Of a stretch of DNA of 64,000 bases, positions 26,545 through 37,787 are shown one piece after another. The notes under the pieces were generated by a model that did no database searches, was not told the origin of the DNA, and worked only from the letters and a program-made list of their open reading frames with translations. The stretch comes from JBBEAM01 sp040882845 (GTDB lineage Bacteria; Pseudomonadota; Alphaproteobacteria; Kiloniellales; DSM-21159). The DNA lies in assembly GCA_040882845.1 (NCBI GenBank), contig JBBEAM010000007.1, forward strand, positions 186,001 to 250,000, given 5' to 3'. Each line of letters begins with the position of its first letter. The first letter of the stretch is position 1. A program made the position numbers and the translations under genes.

Positions 26545-27907
26545 TCGGCGCAAGGCTGCGGAGAACCTGATCGGCGCGGGGGCGCTAACCCTGCGCGACC
26601 GGCTCGCCGGCGGCGCGCTGCGCGCCGCCGATCTGGCCTCGGCGCTGCTCGAACGCATCGCCGCGGTCGAGCCGGAGGTCCAGGCCTGGGCCTGGCTGGA
26701 CGGCGACTTCGTGCTGCAGCAGGCCAAGGCGCTCGACGCCCGCCGCGCCTCCGGCGCCGCCATCGGCCCGCTGCACGGCCTGCCGGTGGCGGTCAAGGAC
26801 ATCGTCGATACCGCCCGCATCCCGACCGAGAACGGCAGCAGCCTCGACGCCGGGCGCGTGCCCACCGCCGACGCTTTCGTCGTCGAGCGGCTGAAGGCGG
26901 CGGGCGCGCTGATCCTGGGCAAGACGGTCTCCGCTGAGCTCGCTTTCCTGCATCCAGGGAAAACCCGCAACCCCCACAACCCCGCACATAGCCCGGGCGG
27001 ATCCTCCTCGGGCTCGGCGGCGGCTGTGGCGGCCGGTATGGCGCCGCTGGCGCTCGGCACCCAGACCGGCGGATCCGTGATCCGTCCCGCTGCCTTCTGC
27101 GGCGTCGTCGGCTTCAAGCCGAGCTTCGGCGCGATCCCGCGCCGCGGCATCCTCGCGCAGTCGCCGAGCCTGGATACCGTCGGCGTCTTCGCCCGCGACG
27201 TCGAGGACGCGGCGCTGCTCGCCGAGACGCTCTACGGTCACGATCCCGCCGATCCCGCCACCCGTCCGGCGCCGCCGCCGCGGCTGCTCGACACTGCGCT
27301 GTCGGAGCCGCCGGTGACCCCGATGTTCGCCTTCGTCCGTCCGCCGCGCTGGGAGGACGCCGACCCGCAGACCCACATGGCGCTGCGCGAGGTGACCGAC
27401 GCGCTCGGCGAGAACTGCTTCGAGGCGGTGCTGCCCACTGCCTTCGACGAGGCGGCGGCGATCCGCGAACGGATCAACTACGCCGAGATGGCGAAGTGCT
27501 ACTATTCCTACGAACGGCGTGGCCGGGAGCAGCTTTCGGAGATCCTCCTCAAGGCGATCGACGCCGGCAAGGCGGAGCTGGCGCGCGACTACATCGCGGC
27601 ACTCGACTGGCCGGGGGTGCTGAACGCCGGGCTGGAGGAGATTTTCGAACGCTGCGACGCCATCCTGACCCCGGCCACTCTGGGCCCGGCGCCGGGGCGG
27701 GAAACCACCGGCGACGGCATCTTCAACGGCCTGTGGACGCTGTGCGGCACGCCGGCCGTCACCCTGCCGCTGTTCGAGGCCGAAGACGGGCTGCCCATGG
27801 GCCTGCAGCTGGTCGGCCGCCGCGGCGACGACGCCCGCCTGCTGCGCACGGCGCGCTGGCTGGCGGCGCGCTTCGCTACGCTTGAGGAGGACTCCCCCCA
27901 TGCTTGA
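26537..27907 (+). CDS. amidase-signature family hydrolase
   Basis: A 456-residue enzyme. The Ser-cisSer-Lys triad is visible: Lys in LPVAVKDIVDT, the cis-Ser in SPGGSSSGSAAAVA, and the nucleophile in QTGGSVIRP. It is translationally coupled to dctM (8-base overlap), so its substrate may be an amide delivered by the TRAP system. The family also includes GatA, but with no gatB or gatC nearby and this context a catabolic amidase is more likely. Confidence 0.88.
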   Translation: MADRRKAAENLIGAGALTLRDRLAGGALRAADLASALLERIAAVEPEVQAWAWLDGDFVLQQAKALDARRASGAAIGPLHGLPVAVKDIVDTARIPTENGSSLDAGRVPTADAFVVERLKAAGALILGKTVSAELAFLHPGKTRNPHNPAHSPGGSSSGSAAAVAAGMAPLALGTQTGGSVIRPAAFCGVVGFKPSFGAIPRRGILAQSPSLDTVGVFARDVEDAALLAETLYGHDPADPATRPAPPPRLLDTALSEPPVTPMFAFVRPPRWEDADPQTHMALREVTDALGENCFEAVLPTAFDEAAAIRERINYAEMAKCYYSYERRGREQLSEILLKAIDAGKAELARDYIAALDWPGVLNAGLEEIFERCDAILTPATLGPAPGRETTGDGIFNGLWTLCGTPAVTLPLFEAEDGLPMGLQLVGRRGDDARLLRTARWLAARFATLEEDSPHA

Positions 27908-28064
27908 CCGCGTTCTCGGCATTTTTGCCTATGCCGTTCTGCTCGGCTTCCTCGGCATCCTGGTCGGCTTCGTGCCGCGCTGGGATCTCGGCATCGTCGT
28001 CGCCGTCTCGTTGGCGCTGGTCGCCTACGACTTCCTGTTTTTCGAGGGCGGAAAGCAGAAATGA
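27900..28064 (+). CDS. small two-helix membrane protein, 54 aa
   Basis: ATG 27900 overlaps the amidase end by 8 bases and follows a GAGGAGGAC site. The 54 residues contain two hydrophobic segments (about 5-24 and 30-47) and a short charged tail EGGKQK. It belongs to the dctPQM-amidase operon by coupling. No family is recognised; a small accessory protein for the transporter is possible. Confidence 0.65.
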   Translation: MLDRVLGIFAYAVLLGFLGILVGFVPRWDLGIVVAVSLALVAYDFLFFEGGKQK

Positions 28065-28135
28065 GCGCTGGCCGTCTTCGCGTCGGGGGCAGACGCGCCT
28101 TGACCGCGCGGCTCCCGGCTCTCTAAATACCGCCC

Positions 28136-28420
28136 ATGTTCGGATTTTCCCTCGGCAAGCTGACGATCCTGGTGGCGATCATCCTCGCGATCTGGTTCGG
28201 CTTCAAATGGGTCGGCAAGCTCGAGGCCGACCGCAAGGAGAAACTGCGTCAGGCGGCCCGCGAGGGCACGCGCGGCGGCAAGGCCGAGGGTAGAACCGGC
28301 GGGAAGACCGGCGGCTGGTGGGGGCGCAAGGCCAGCCGCGACGACGGCGAGATCCAGGACATGGTCAAGGATCCCAAGACCGGCGCCTACGTCCCCAAGG
28401 ACAGCCTGAAAAAGGGCTAA
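28136..28420 (+). CDS. small membrane-anchored protein, 94 aa
   Basis: One N-terminal helix (residues 8-25) is followed by a Lys/Arg/Gly-rich linker and a C-terminal DMVKDPKTGAYVPKDS. The tail resembles short proteins that end in a DPxCGxYVP motif (PP0621-like), but the Cys is absent here. Its stop overlaps the stop of the convergent TauE/SafE gene. Function unknown. Confidence 0.65.
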   Translation: MFGFSLGKLTILVAIILAIWFGFKWVGKLEADRKEKLRQAAREGTRGGKAEGRTGGKTGGWWGRKASRDDGEIQDMVKDPKTGAYVPKDSLKKG

Positions 28421-29157
28421 CCGGCGCTCGCGGCGAGGACGCCGCCCAATACCAGCAAGGCGATGAAGAAGGCCCGGCGGAACGCCGCCTCGGGCAGGCG
28501 GCGGCGTATCCGCTGGCCCAGAACCATGCCGCCCAGCGCCGGGATCAGCGCGGCGGCGGAAACCGCGCCCAGCTCGGCGGAGAGCAGGCCGCTGTCGCCC
28601 AGCGCCACCGCCAGCGCCAGGGTGGAGACAGCGAACAGCATCCCCATCGCCTGGATCAGCTGGTCGCGCGGCAGGCCGATGGCCTGCAGGTAAAGCACCC
28701 CTGGAACCGTGAAGGACCCGGTCATCCCGGTCAGCCCGCCGTTGACTGCGCCGAAGACCGGCCCCGCCCAGGCCTGGCGCGCGCGGCGGATCCGCGGCGC
28801 GAAGCCGGCCAGGCCAAGGCCCGCATAGACGATCAGCAGCAGGCCGAGCAGGGCCGTGAGCAGGGAAAACTCGACATGGCGGAGGGCGAGGGCGCCGAAC
28901 CAGACGAAGACCGCCGCCGGCAGCAGAAAGGACCACAGCCGGCGTAGCAGAGTCAGGGCATGGCCGCCGGCGCCGGCCTGCCAGAGATTGGTGACCAAGG
29001 AGGGAACCAGCAGCAGCGCCATGGCGCTGGGCAGGTCGAGCGCCAGGGTCAGGATCGCCAGGCTGACGGTCGGCAGGCCGAGACCGATCACCCCCTTGAC
29101 CGTCCCGGCCAGCAGAAAGGTCGCAGCGACGATGACGAGGGTCAGCGGGTCCGTCAT
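28417..29157 (-). CDS. TauE/SafE-family membrane permease
   Basis: A 246-residue polytopic protein with about eight helices in two related halves. The repeated family features are GTVKGVIGLGLP near the N-terminus and GAVNGGLTGMTGSFTVPG in the second half. Members export sulfite, sulfoacetate or other sulfur-linked organic anions; the substrate here is not evident. A second family member, from another subgroup, is at 37001. Confidence 0.87.
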   Translation of the reverse strand: MTDPLTLVIVAATFLLAGTVKGVIGLGLPTVSLAILTLALDLPSAMALLLVPSLVTNLWQAGAGGHALTLLRRLWSFLLPAAVFVWFGALALRHVEFSLLTALLGLLLIVYAGLGLAGFAPRIRRARQAWAGPVFGAVNGGLTGMTGSFTVPGVLYLQAIGLPRDQLIQAMGMLFAVSTLALAVALGDSGLLSAELGAVSAAALIPALGGMVLGQRIRRRLPEAAFRRAFFIALLVLGGVLAASAG

Positions 29158-29166
29158 CGATGGAGG

Positions 29167-30081
29167 TTAGGGGCGGGTCGAGGTTCCGGCAAGCGGCTCC
29201 GAGGAGCCTTCCAGTTCGTCGCCGTCCTCCTCCACCGGTTCGACATAGGCCGGCGCGCTCAGCGGCGTGCCGCTCATCGGGGTGGTCTCGACAATGTTGG
29301 CCGTGTCCGCTGGCTGCTGCACCGTCGCCGGGTCCGGCGCTGGAATCGTGACAGAAGAGAGGGTGCCGATCACCTCGACCTGGGGCTCAGGGGGCGCCCG
29401 GTTGGCCTGATTCTTGGTGACGTCGCGCCCAGCTTCGCTCAGCAGCCGGCTTTCCGGTTCGGGCGTCGCCACCGGCGCCCCGCCGACGTCCTTGAGCGGC
29501 ACGGCGACGGCGGCGAGGGCGCCGCTCTCGCTGTCGACCAGCCAGACCCGCAGTTCGCCGCCCTGGGCGCTGGCCGGGCCGCTTGCCAGATGGAAGAAGA
29601 CGTAGCCATCGAAGCTCTCCGCCGGCGCCAGCGCGATGTCCTTGAATTCCCTGGCATCGTAGTCGCTGATCTGGGCGCGACGCGCGGAGTCCTCAGCGTG
29701 ACCCGCGATCACCGCGCCGGTGTAGCCGAAGAAGAACACGCCCGCCATCACGCCGCCGACATCGGCACCTTCGTCGGCGCGCAGCGCCGCCTGCTTGGCG
29801 CTGATCGATCCGATTTCCCGGCCGCTGCTGAGCCCGAGAGTCATGTCGGTCCGCCGGACGATGATCTCCCGTGCGGAGTCATTGCGGACCTCGATCTTGA
29901 GGGCAAGCAGATTGGCCTTGTCGAGATCGCGCTTGAAGGCGACTTCGTGGCCGCCTGGGTTGCGGTAGACCCTGACGTTGAGAGTAACCCCCGACTCCGG
30001 AGTCTCCACCGCCTCCGCTAGGGGGGCCGCCAGCAGCGCAGCGGCCAGAACAAGCAGAAGCAGGCTGCGCGGGCCTGACAT
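29167..30081 (-). CDS. exported hypothetical protein, 304 aa
   Basis: The signal peptide ends around residue 24 (AEA before VETPESG). A predicted beta-rich domain follows (LNVRVYRNPGG, ALKIEVRNDS, TLGLSSGREIGS) with one short hydrophobic stretch near residues 110-130 (VMAGVFFFGYTGAVIAG), then a Pro/Thr/Glu-rich tail from about 225. It overlaps the upstream lipoprotein gene as TGATG. I do not recognise the family; a periplasmic or envelope role is inferred from export and partner. Confidence 0.6.
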   Translation of the reverse strand: MSGPRSLLLLVLAAALLAAPLAEAVETPESGVTLNVRVYRNPGGHEVAFKRDLDKANLLALKIEVRNDSAREIIVRRTDMTLGLSSGREIGSISAKQAALRADEGADVGGVMAGVFFFGYTGAVIAGHAEDSARRAQISDYDAREFKDIALAPAESFDGYVFFHLASGPASAQGGELRVWLVDSESGALAAVAVPLKDVGGAPVATPEPESRLLSEAGRDVTKNQANRAPPEPQVEVIGTLSSVTIPAPDPATVQQPADTANIVETTPMSGTPLSAPAYVEPVEEDGDELEGSSEPLAGTSTRP

Positions 30082-30821
30082 CACAGGGGCTTTTCGGGCT
30101 GCTTTTCGGTCAGCGCGCGCGCCGGGCGGAGCCAGGGCAGGCTGCGCAGGGTCGTCTGGACGCCCTGCGCCTGCATCCACTCGCGCACCTGGGCTTCCTT
30201 GGCGAAGCCCTCGACGAAGTTCCTGCCCGCCGCCGCCAGGGCCTTGGAATAGGCCTCCCCGGCGATGTTCTGCCCGGCGTTGCCCCACCAGTCGACGCCG
30301 CCGTCGGAGCCGTTGCCGCGCACCAGCCAGTTGGCGATTGGCAGGCCCGTGGGGTCCACCATCTGGAAGCGGTAGACCAGCGCCGTGTTCCAGGTGCCGC
30401 CCCAGCCATAGAGCGCCGGATCGGTCATCTCCAGGGATTCGAGCTGCGGGATCAGCACGGCGACGACGCCCCCGGCCGGCTGTTCCGGAGTCGGCCGCTC
30501 GGGAAACTGCACAGCGCTCTCGAAGTAGCTGGCGAAGACGTTGGAAAAATGCGTGGCGCTGGTATTGCCGACGTTGAAGGTTACGGAGTGCGGCCCGGCC
30601 CCGGCAGTCTGGCGGTGGATGTAGCTCAGGAACTCCGGCGAATAGTAAACCCCCATGGCGAGCGGCAGGCGCTGCCCCTCGGTCACCGCCGGCGCTGCCG
30701 GAGTTTTGATGTTGGCGCCATAACTGCAGGCGCCGAGCGCGAGCAAGACTGCGAAGGAAACCGCGAGAGACGACGCGCGCCGCCGCGTAGCGATAGAAGT
30801 TCCCACCTGTTTGGCCCCCAA
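30081..30821 (-). CDS. hypothetical outer-envelope lipoprotein, 246 aa
   Basis: After a basic N-terminus and hydrophobic core, the lipobox is LGAC at about residues 29-32. The mature part (GVYYSPEFLSYIH, SATHFSNVFASYFESAV, AVLIPQLESLEM) has the strand-helix layout of small assembly lipoproteins of the YajG/LptE kind, an impression only. It is the first gene of a tight two-gene operon with the 304-aa exported protein. Function unknown. Confidence 0.65.
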   Translation of the reverse strand: MGAKQVGTSIATRRRASSLAVSFAVLLALGACSYGANIKTPAAPAVTEGQRLPLAMGVYYSPEFLSYIHRQTAGAGPHSVTFNVGNTSATHFSNVFASYFESAVQFPERPTPEQPAGGVVAVLIPQLESLEMTDPALYGWGGTWNTALVYRFQMVDPTGLPIANWLVRGNGSDGGVDWWGNAGQNIAGEAYSKALAAAGRNFVEGFAKEAQVREWMQAQGVQTTLRSLPWLRPARALTEKQPEKPL

Positions 30822-31216
30822 TATCTAGATTCCCCAGAAAGTCCCGAAGAAATTCTACTTTGGTGCCCTGCAATTCTGAAGAATAAAATGCCCGCGAGCT
30901 GCGATCCTGAGGTGTGTCCGATGAGACTCGCTCCCCGCTGCTCTTGCCGGCGCGCGCGTGGTAAATGAGGCATGGGAACTCTTCACTCCGCCCTGATCGT
31001 CCTCATCCTGGAAGCCGATCCCGTGGTCGGCGAAACGCGCGGGCGTAGATATCCTCCCCGAAGCGGCGCGATGCCTTGGGACAGGCTTTCCCCTTTCCGG
31101 GCAACCCAATCCCGGGTAGCGGACCCGGAGTCCGGCCCTCCCGGCTTGATTCCCCCGGCCCCCGGGGCTAACGTGCGCGCGCCTTTCGCACCTGCAGCAC
31201 GCCAGGGCCCAGTCCC
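30822..31216. other. 395-base region between the lipoprotein operon and glyQ
   Basis: It holds the divergent promoters for the minus-strand lipoprotein operon and plus-strand glyQ. No confident -35/-10 or riboswitch was seen. The centre contains the apparent ligase-family remnant listed separately, and the last 100 bases are rich in short GC palindromes (CCCGGGT, CCCCGGCCCCCGGGG). Confidence 0.5.
30972..31100 (+). pseudogene. possible remnant of a 2'-5' RNA ligase family gene
   Basis: An ATG at 30972 opens a frame reading HSALIVLILEADPVVGETR, which matches my memory of the N-terminus of short 2'-5' RNA ligase family proteins (ALIVLVPEAEPLVGxxR). Similarity fades after about 40 codons and the frame then runs into the glyQ start with no HxT motifs, so it cannot be functional. 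The boundary at 31100 is arbitrary. This rests on pattern memory only. Confidence 0.35.
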
Positions 31217-32101
31217 GTGAAATCCGCCGATCCCAAGACCTGCTTCCAGCGCATCATCCTGAACCTCCAGAACTACTGGGCGGAGCGGGGCTGCGTGATT
31301 CTGCAGCCCTACGACATGGAGGTCGGGGCGGGCACCTTCCATCCGGCGACCACGCTGCGCTCGCTGGGTCCCGACCGGGTCTGGAACTGCGCCTACGTGC
31401 AGCCTTCGCGCCGCCCGACCGACGGGCGCTACGGCGAGAACCCCAACCGGCTGCAGCACTACTACCAATACCAGGTACTGCTGAAGCCGAGCCCGCCGGA
31501 CAGCCAGGAGCTCTATCTCGGCTCGCTGCGCGCCATCGGCATCGAGCCGCGGGAGCATGACATCCGCTTCGTCGAGGACGACTGGGAAAGCCCGACTTTG
31601 GGCGCCTGGGGCCTCGGCTGGGAGGTCTGGTGCGACGGCATGGAGGTCAGCCAGTTCACCTATTTCCAGCAGGTCGGCGGCATCGACTGCGACCCCGTGC
31701 CGGTCGAGCTGACCTACGGGCTGGAGCGTCTGGCGATGTACGTCCAGGGCGTCGAGAACGTCTATGACCTGGACTGGGACGGCGTGCCCGCCGACAGGGG
31801 CGGCAAGTCCTACGGCGACATCTTCCTGCGCGCCGAGCAGGAGTTCTCCGCCTTCAACTTCGAGCTGGCCAACACCGACACGCTGTTCCAGCACTTCAAG
31901 GACGCCGAGGCCGAGTGCCACGCGCTGCTTGCCGCCGGCAAGGCGCTGCCCGCCTACGACTTCTGCATGAAGGCGAGCCACATCTTCAATCTGCTCGACG
32001 CCCGCGGCGTGATCTCGGTGACCGAGCGCCAGGCCTACATCGGCCGGGTGCGGACGCTGGCCAAGGGCTCCTGCGAAGCCTGGGTGGCCGCCGATGCCTG
32101 A
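31217..32101 (+). CDS. glyQ: glycyl-tRNA synthetase alpha subunit
   Basis: A 294-residue subunit with a GTG start. Highly conserved stretches are NYWAERGCVILQPYD, GTFHPATTLRSLG, WNCAYVQPSRRPTDGRYG and LTYGLERLAMYVQG, all parts of the class II catalytic core that binds glycine and ATP. It overlaps glyS by 8 bases, the normal bacterial alpha2-beta2 arrangement. Confidence 0.97.
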   Translation: MKSADPKTCFQRIILNLQNYWAERGCVILQPYDMEVGAGTFHPATTLRSLGPDRVWNCAYVQPSRRPTDGRYGENPNRLQHYYQYQVLLKPSPPDSQELYLGSLRAIGIEPREHDIRFVEDDWESPTLGAWGLGWEVWCDGMEVSQFTYFQQVGGIDCDPVPVELTYGLERLAMYVQGVENVYDLDWDGVPADRGGKSYGDIFLRAEQEFSAFNFELANTDTLFQHFKDAEAECHALLAAGKALPAYDFCMKASHIFNLLDARGVISVTERQAYIGRVRTLAKGSCEAWVAADA

Positions 32102-34313
32102 ACTGCTGCTGGAGATCCGCTCGGAGGAGATTCCGGCGCGCATGCAGGCGCGCGCCGCCGCCGACCTGAAGCGCCTGGTAAGCGAAGGGCTGACCAAGGC
32201 CGGTCTGGAGTTCGAGAGCGCCGAGTCCTACGTGACGCCGCGCCGCCTGGCGCTGGTCGTCCAGGGCCTACCGTTACACTCTGAGAGTAAAGTTGAGGAG
32301 AAGAAGGGGCCGAAGGTCGGCGCGCCGGAGCAGGCGATCCAGGGCTTCATGAAAGCCAACGGGCTGAGCGACATCTCCGAGGCCGAGCTCCGCGATACCG
32401 ACAAGGGCCAGTTCTACTTCCTGGTCCGCGAAGTCGCCGGGCGGGCGACGCGGGACGTGATCGCCGAGATTCTTCGAGACGTTATCTTCGGCTTTCCCTG
32501 GCCGAAGTCGATGCGCTGGGGCGAGGGGGATATCCGCTGGGTCCGGCCGATCCAAGGTCTGCTCGTGCTATTCGATGGCACGGAAATCGTTCACGATTTC
32601 GGTTCTTCTATACGTAGCGGTACGTCCACCCTCGGCCACCGCTTCCTGGCGCCGGAGCCCTTCGAGGTCACGGATTTTGCGGACTACAAAGAAAAGCTCC
32701 GCGCCGCCAAGGTGATGCTCGACCCGGCCGAGCGGCGGGCCACGATCGCCGCCCAGGCAGATGAGGTTTCCAGGGCCGCCGGGCTGACGCTGCTCGAGGA
32801 TCCCGCCCTGCTCGACGAGGTCGCCGGGCTGGTCGAATGGCCGAGGGTGCTGCTCGGCAGGATCGACCGGGACTTCATGGAGCTGCCGCCCGAGGTGCTG
32901 ACCGTCTCGATGCGCGCCCATCAGAAGTACTTCGCCCTGAACGACTCCGAGGGCCGCTTCGCCGCCAACTTCCTGGTCGTCGCCAACATGGACGGCAGCG
33001 ACGAGCTGCATCGCACCATCGTCGCCGGCAACGAGCGGGTGCTGCGCGCCCGCCTCGCCGACGCGCAGTTCTTCTGGGATCAGGACCGCAAGGCGACCTT
33101 GCAGAGCCGGGTCGGCGCGCTGAAGGAAATGGTGTTCCACGAAAAACTCGGCAGCCTGGAGGACAAGGTCGACCGGGTGACCGCCCTGGCGGTCGAGATC
33201 GCCAGGCATATCGACGGCGCGGAGACCGACCGGGTGCGCTCGGCAGCGCGGCTCTGCAAGGCCGATCTGACCACTGGCATGGTCGGTGAGTTCCCGGAGC
33301 TGCAGGGCGTGATGGGCCGCTACTACGCGCTCAAGGACGGCGAACACTATGAGGTTGCCTCGGCAATCGCCGAGCACTACGCGCCGCTCGGCCCCAAGGA
33401 CCGCTGCCCCGCGGCGCCGGTTTCCGTCGCCGTGGCCCTGGCCGACAAGATCGACACCCTGGTCGGCTTCTGGGCGATCGATGAGAAACCGACCGGCTCC
33501 AAGGATCCTTATGCCCTGCGCCGCGCCGCGCTCGGCGTGATCCGGATAATTCTTGAGAACGAACTCCGCCTACCTTTGCGCAAAACGCTTACTCCACCGT
33601 TCCTATATTCGCTTGTGCACGCGAACGTTGCGGAGCAAAAGCGGATAAAAGAAGGAAGAGAGTTTGATGTTTATAAGCATGAAGGAAAAGCCTCTGGTGC
33701 ATTTGGCGATTTGAGTGTTCAAGCAATTGCATACGCACGGATGATTAGCGGCGAGCAACCGCTTGGCAAAGGCGAAGAAAAAATCATCGATGATCTCCTC
33801 GACTTCTTCGCCGACAGGCTCAAGGTCACGCTGCGCGACCGCGGGGTGCGTCACGACTTGGTCGCAGCGGTCTTCGCCCTGGGCGGCGAGGACGATCTGG
33901 TCCGCCTGCACCGCCGGGTCGACGCGCTGCAGGCCTTCCTCGCCAGCGAGGACGGGGCCAACCTGCTGACGGCCCATGGCCGCGCCGCCAACATCCTGCG
34001 CATCGAGGAGAAGAAGGACGGGATCAGCTACCGCGACGCGCCCGATCCCGAGGCTTTCGAGCAGGACGACGAGAAAGCCCTGCACACAGCGCTGGAGCAG
34101 GCGACGGAGACCGCGGAGGCGGCGCTGGAGGCCGAGGACTTCGCCGCCGCCATGGCGGCCATGGCCAGGCTGCGCGCGCCGGTGGATGCATTTTTCGATC
34201 ACGTGACGGTCAATGCCGAGGATGCGAGCTTGCGGGAAAACCGCCTGAAGCTGCTCTCCGGCATCGTCGAGACACTCAACACGCTGGCGGATTTCTCCCG
34301 CATCGAGGGTTAA
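32094..34313 (+). CDS. glyS: glycyl-tRNA synthetase beta subunit
   Basis: A 739-residue beta subunit, longer than the usual roughly 690. PELLLEIRSEEIPARM at the start, the central HD-like domain (RSAARLCKADLTTGMVGEFPELQG split across 380-405) and the C-terminal anticodon-binding region are clear. Codons for about residues 483-562 (bases 33541-33780) are strikingly AT-rich: I count 114 G or C in 240 bases, against about two thirds elsewhere. This patch lies in a variable region and may be an acquired insert or gene-conversion tract. The frame is intact, so the gene should work. Confidence 0.95.
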   Translation: MPELLLEIRSEEIPARMQARAAADLKRLVSEGLTKAGLEFESAESYVTPRRLALVVQGLPLHSESKVEEKKGPKVGAPEQAIQGFMKANGLSDISEAELRDTDKGQFYFLVREVAGRATRDVIAEILRDVIFGFPWPKSMRWGEGDIRWVRPIQGLLVLFDGTEIVHDFGSSIRSGTSTLGHRFLAPEPFEVTDFADYKEKLRAAKVMLDPAERRATIAAQADEVSRAAGLTLLEDPALLDEVAGLVEWPRVLLGRIDRDFMELPPEVLTVSMRAHQKYFALNDSEGRFAANFLVVANMDGSDELHRTIVAGNERVLRARLADAQFFWDQDRKATLQSRVGALKEMVFHEKLGSLEDKVDRVTALAVEIARHIDGAETDRVRSAARLCKADLTTGMVGEFPELQGVMGRYYALKDGEHYEVASAIAEHYAPLGPKDRCPAAPVSVAVALADKIDTLVGFWAIDEKPTGSKDPYALRRAALGVIRIILENELRLPLRKTLTPPFLYSLVHANVAEQKRIKEGREFDVYKHEGKASGAFGDLSVQAIAYARMISGEQPLGKGEEKIIDDLLDFFADRLKVTLRDRGVRHDLVAAVFALGGEDDLVRLHRRVDALQAFLASEDGANLLTAHGRAANILRIEEKKDGISYRDAPDPEAFEQDDEKALHTALEQATETAEAALEAEDFAAAMAAMARLRAPVDAFFDHVTVNAEDASLRENRLKLLSGIVETLNTLADFSRIEG

Positions 34314-34320
34314 GCGAAGC

Positions 34321-36993
<2,673 letters not shown>

Positions 36994-37000
36994 TGCCGGC

Positions 37001-37777
37001 GTGAACGCCTTCGGCCTCAGCCTGGAGGCGATGCAACCGGCACTGCTGATTCTCGCTCTGTTCGTCGTTCTGATCGCCGGCTTCGTGCGCGGTTATTCGG
37101 GATTCGGCTTCGCTCTGCTGGCGGTGCCGGCGCTGACCCTGGTGCTGCCGCCGGCCCAGGTGGTGCCGATCATGTTCCTGCTCGATCTGGCGCTCGCCGC
37201 GGTGCTTCTGCCCAGCGCCTGGGGCGCGATCAACTGGCGCTCGCTGCGCTGGCTGCTGCCCGCCGCGCTGCTGACGATGCCGCTGGGCGGCTATGCCCTG
37301 GTGGCGATTCCCGCCGTGCCCATGGCCCTGGCCGTCTCCGTTCTGGTGCTGGTCTTCGCGGTGCTGTTCTGGCGCGGCTTCGCCCTGAAGCGCACCCCAG
37401 GCCCGCCGCTCGCCCTGGGCGCGGGCGCAGCCTCGGGCCTGCTCGGCGGGGCGATCGCCGTCTCCGGTCCGCCGGTGATCCTGTTCTACTTCTCCTCGCC
37501 GGGCACGGCGGCGGCCAGCCGCGCCTCGCTGATCTTCTACTTCGGCGCGCTCGACCTGGCCGGGCTCGCGGTGGTCGGCTGGAATGGGCTGATCACCGAG
37601 GTCACGCTGCTCTGGGCGGCGGTCCTGGTGCTGCCGCTCAGCCTCTGCGTCTGGCTCGGCAAGCGCCACTTCTTTGCCACCGACGAGGCGACCTTCCGCA
37701 AGATCGTGCTGGCACTGATCTTCCTGACCGGCGGGATCGGCCTGATCAAGTCCGGCTGGCAGCTGCTCGGGCTTTAG
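37001..37777 (+). CDS. TauE/SafE-family membrane permease (second copy)
   Basis: A 258-residue protein with about eight helices and the repeated motif GFVRGYSGFGFALLAVP and AASGLLGGAIAVSGPPVI. GTG 37001 is the first start; ATG 37031 is a possible alternative. It differs clearly from the 28417 paralogue and resembles the subgroup with the GYSGFG motif. Substrate unknown, probably an organosulfur or other small anion. Converges on ygfZ. Confidence 0.86.
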   Translation: MNAFGLSLEAMQPALLILALFVVLIAGFVRGYSGFGFALLAVPALTLVLPPAQVVPIMFLLDLALAAVLLPSAWGAINWRSLRWLLPAALLTMPLGGYALVAIPAVPMALAVSVLVLVFAVLFWRGFALKRTPGPPLALGAGAASGLLGGAIAVSGPPVILFYFSSPGTAAASRASLIFYFGALDLAGLAVVGWNGLITEVTLLWAAVLVLPLSLCVWLGKRHFFATDEATFRKIVLALIFLTGGIGLIKSGWQLLGL

Positions 37778-37787
37778 CCGTTGGGCT

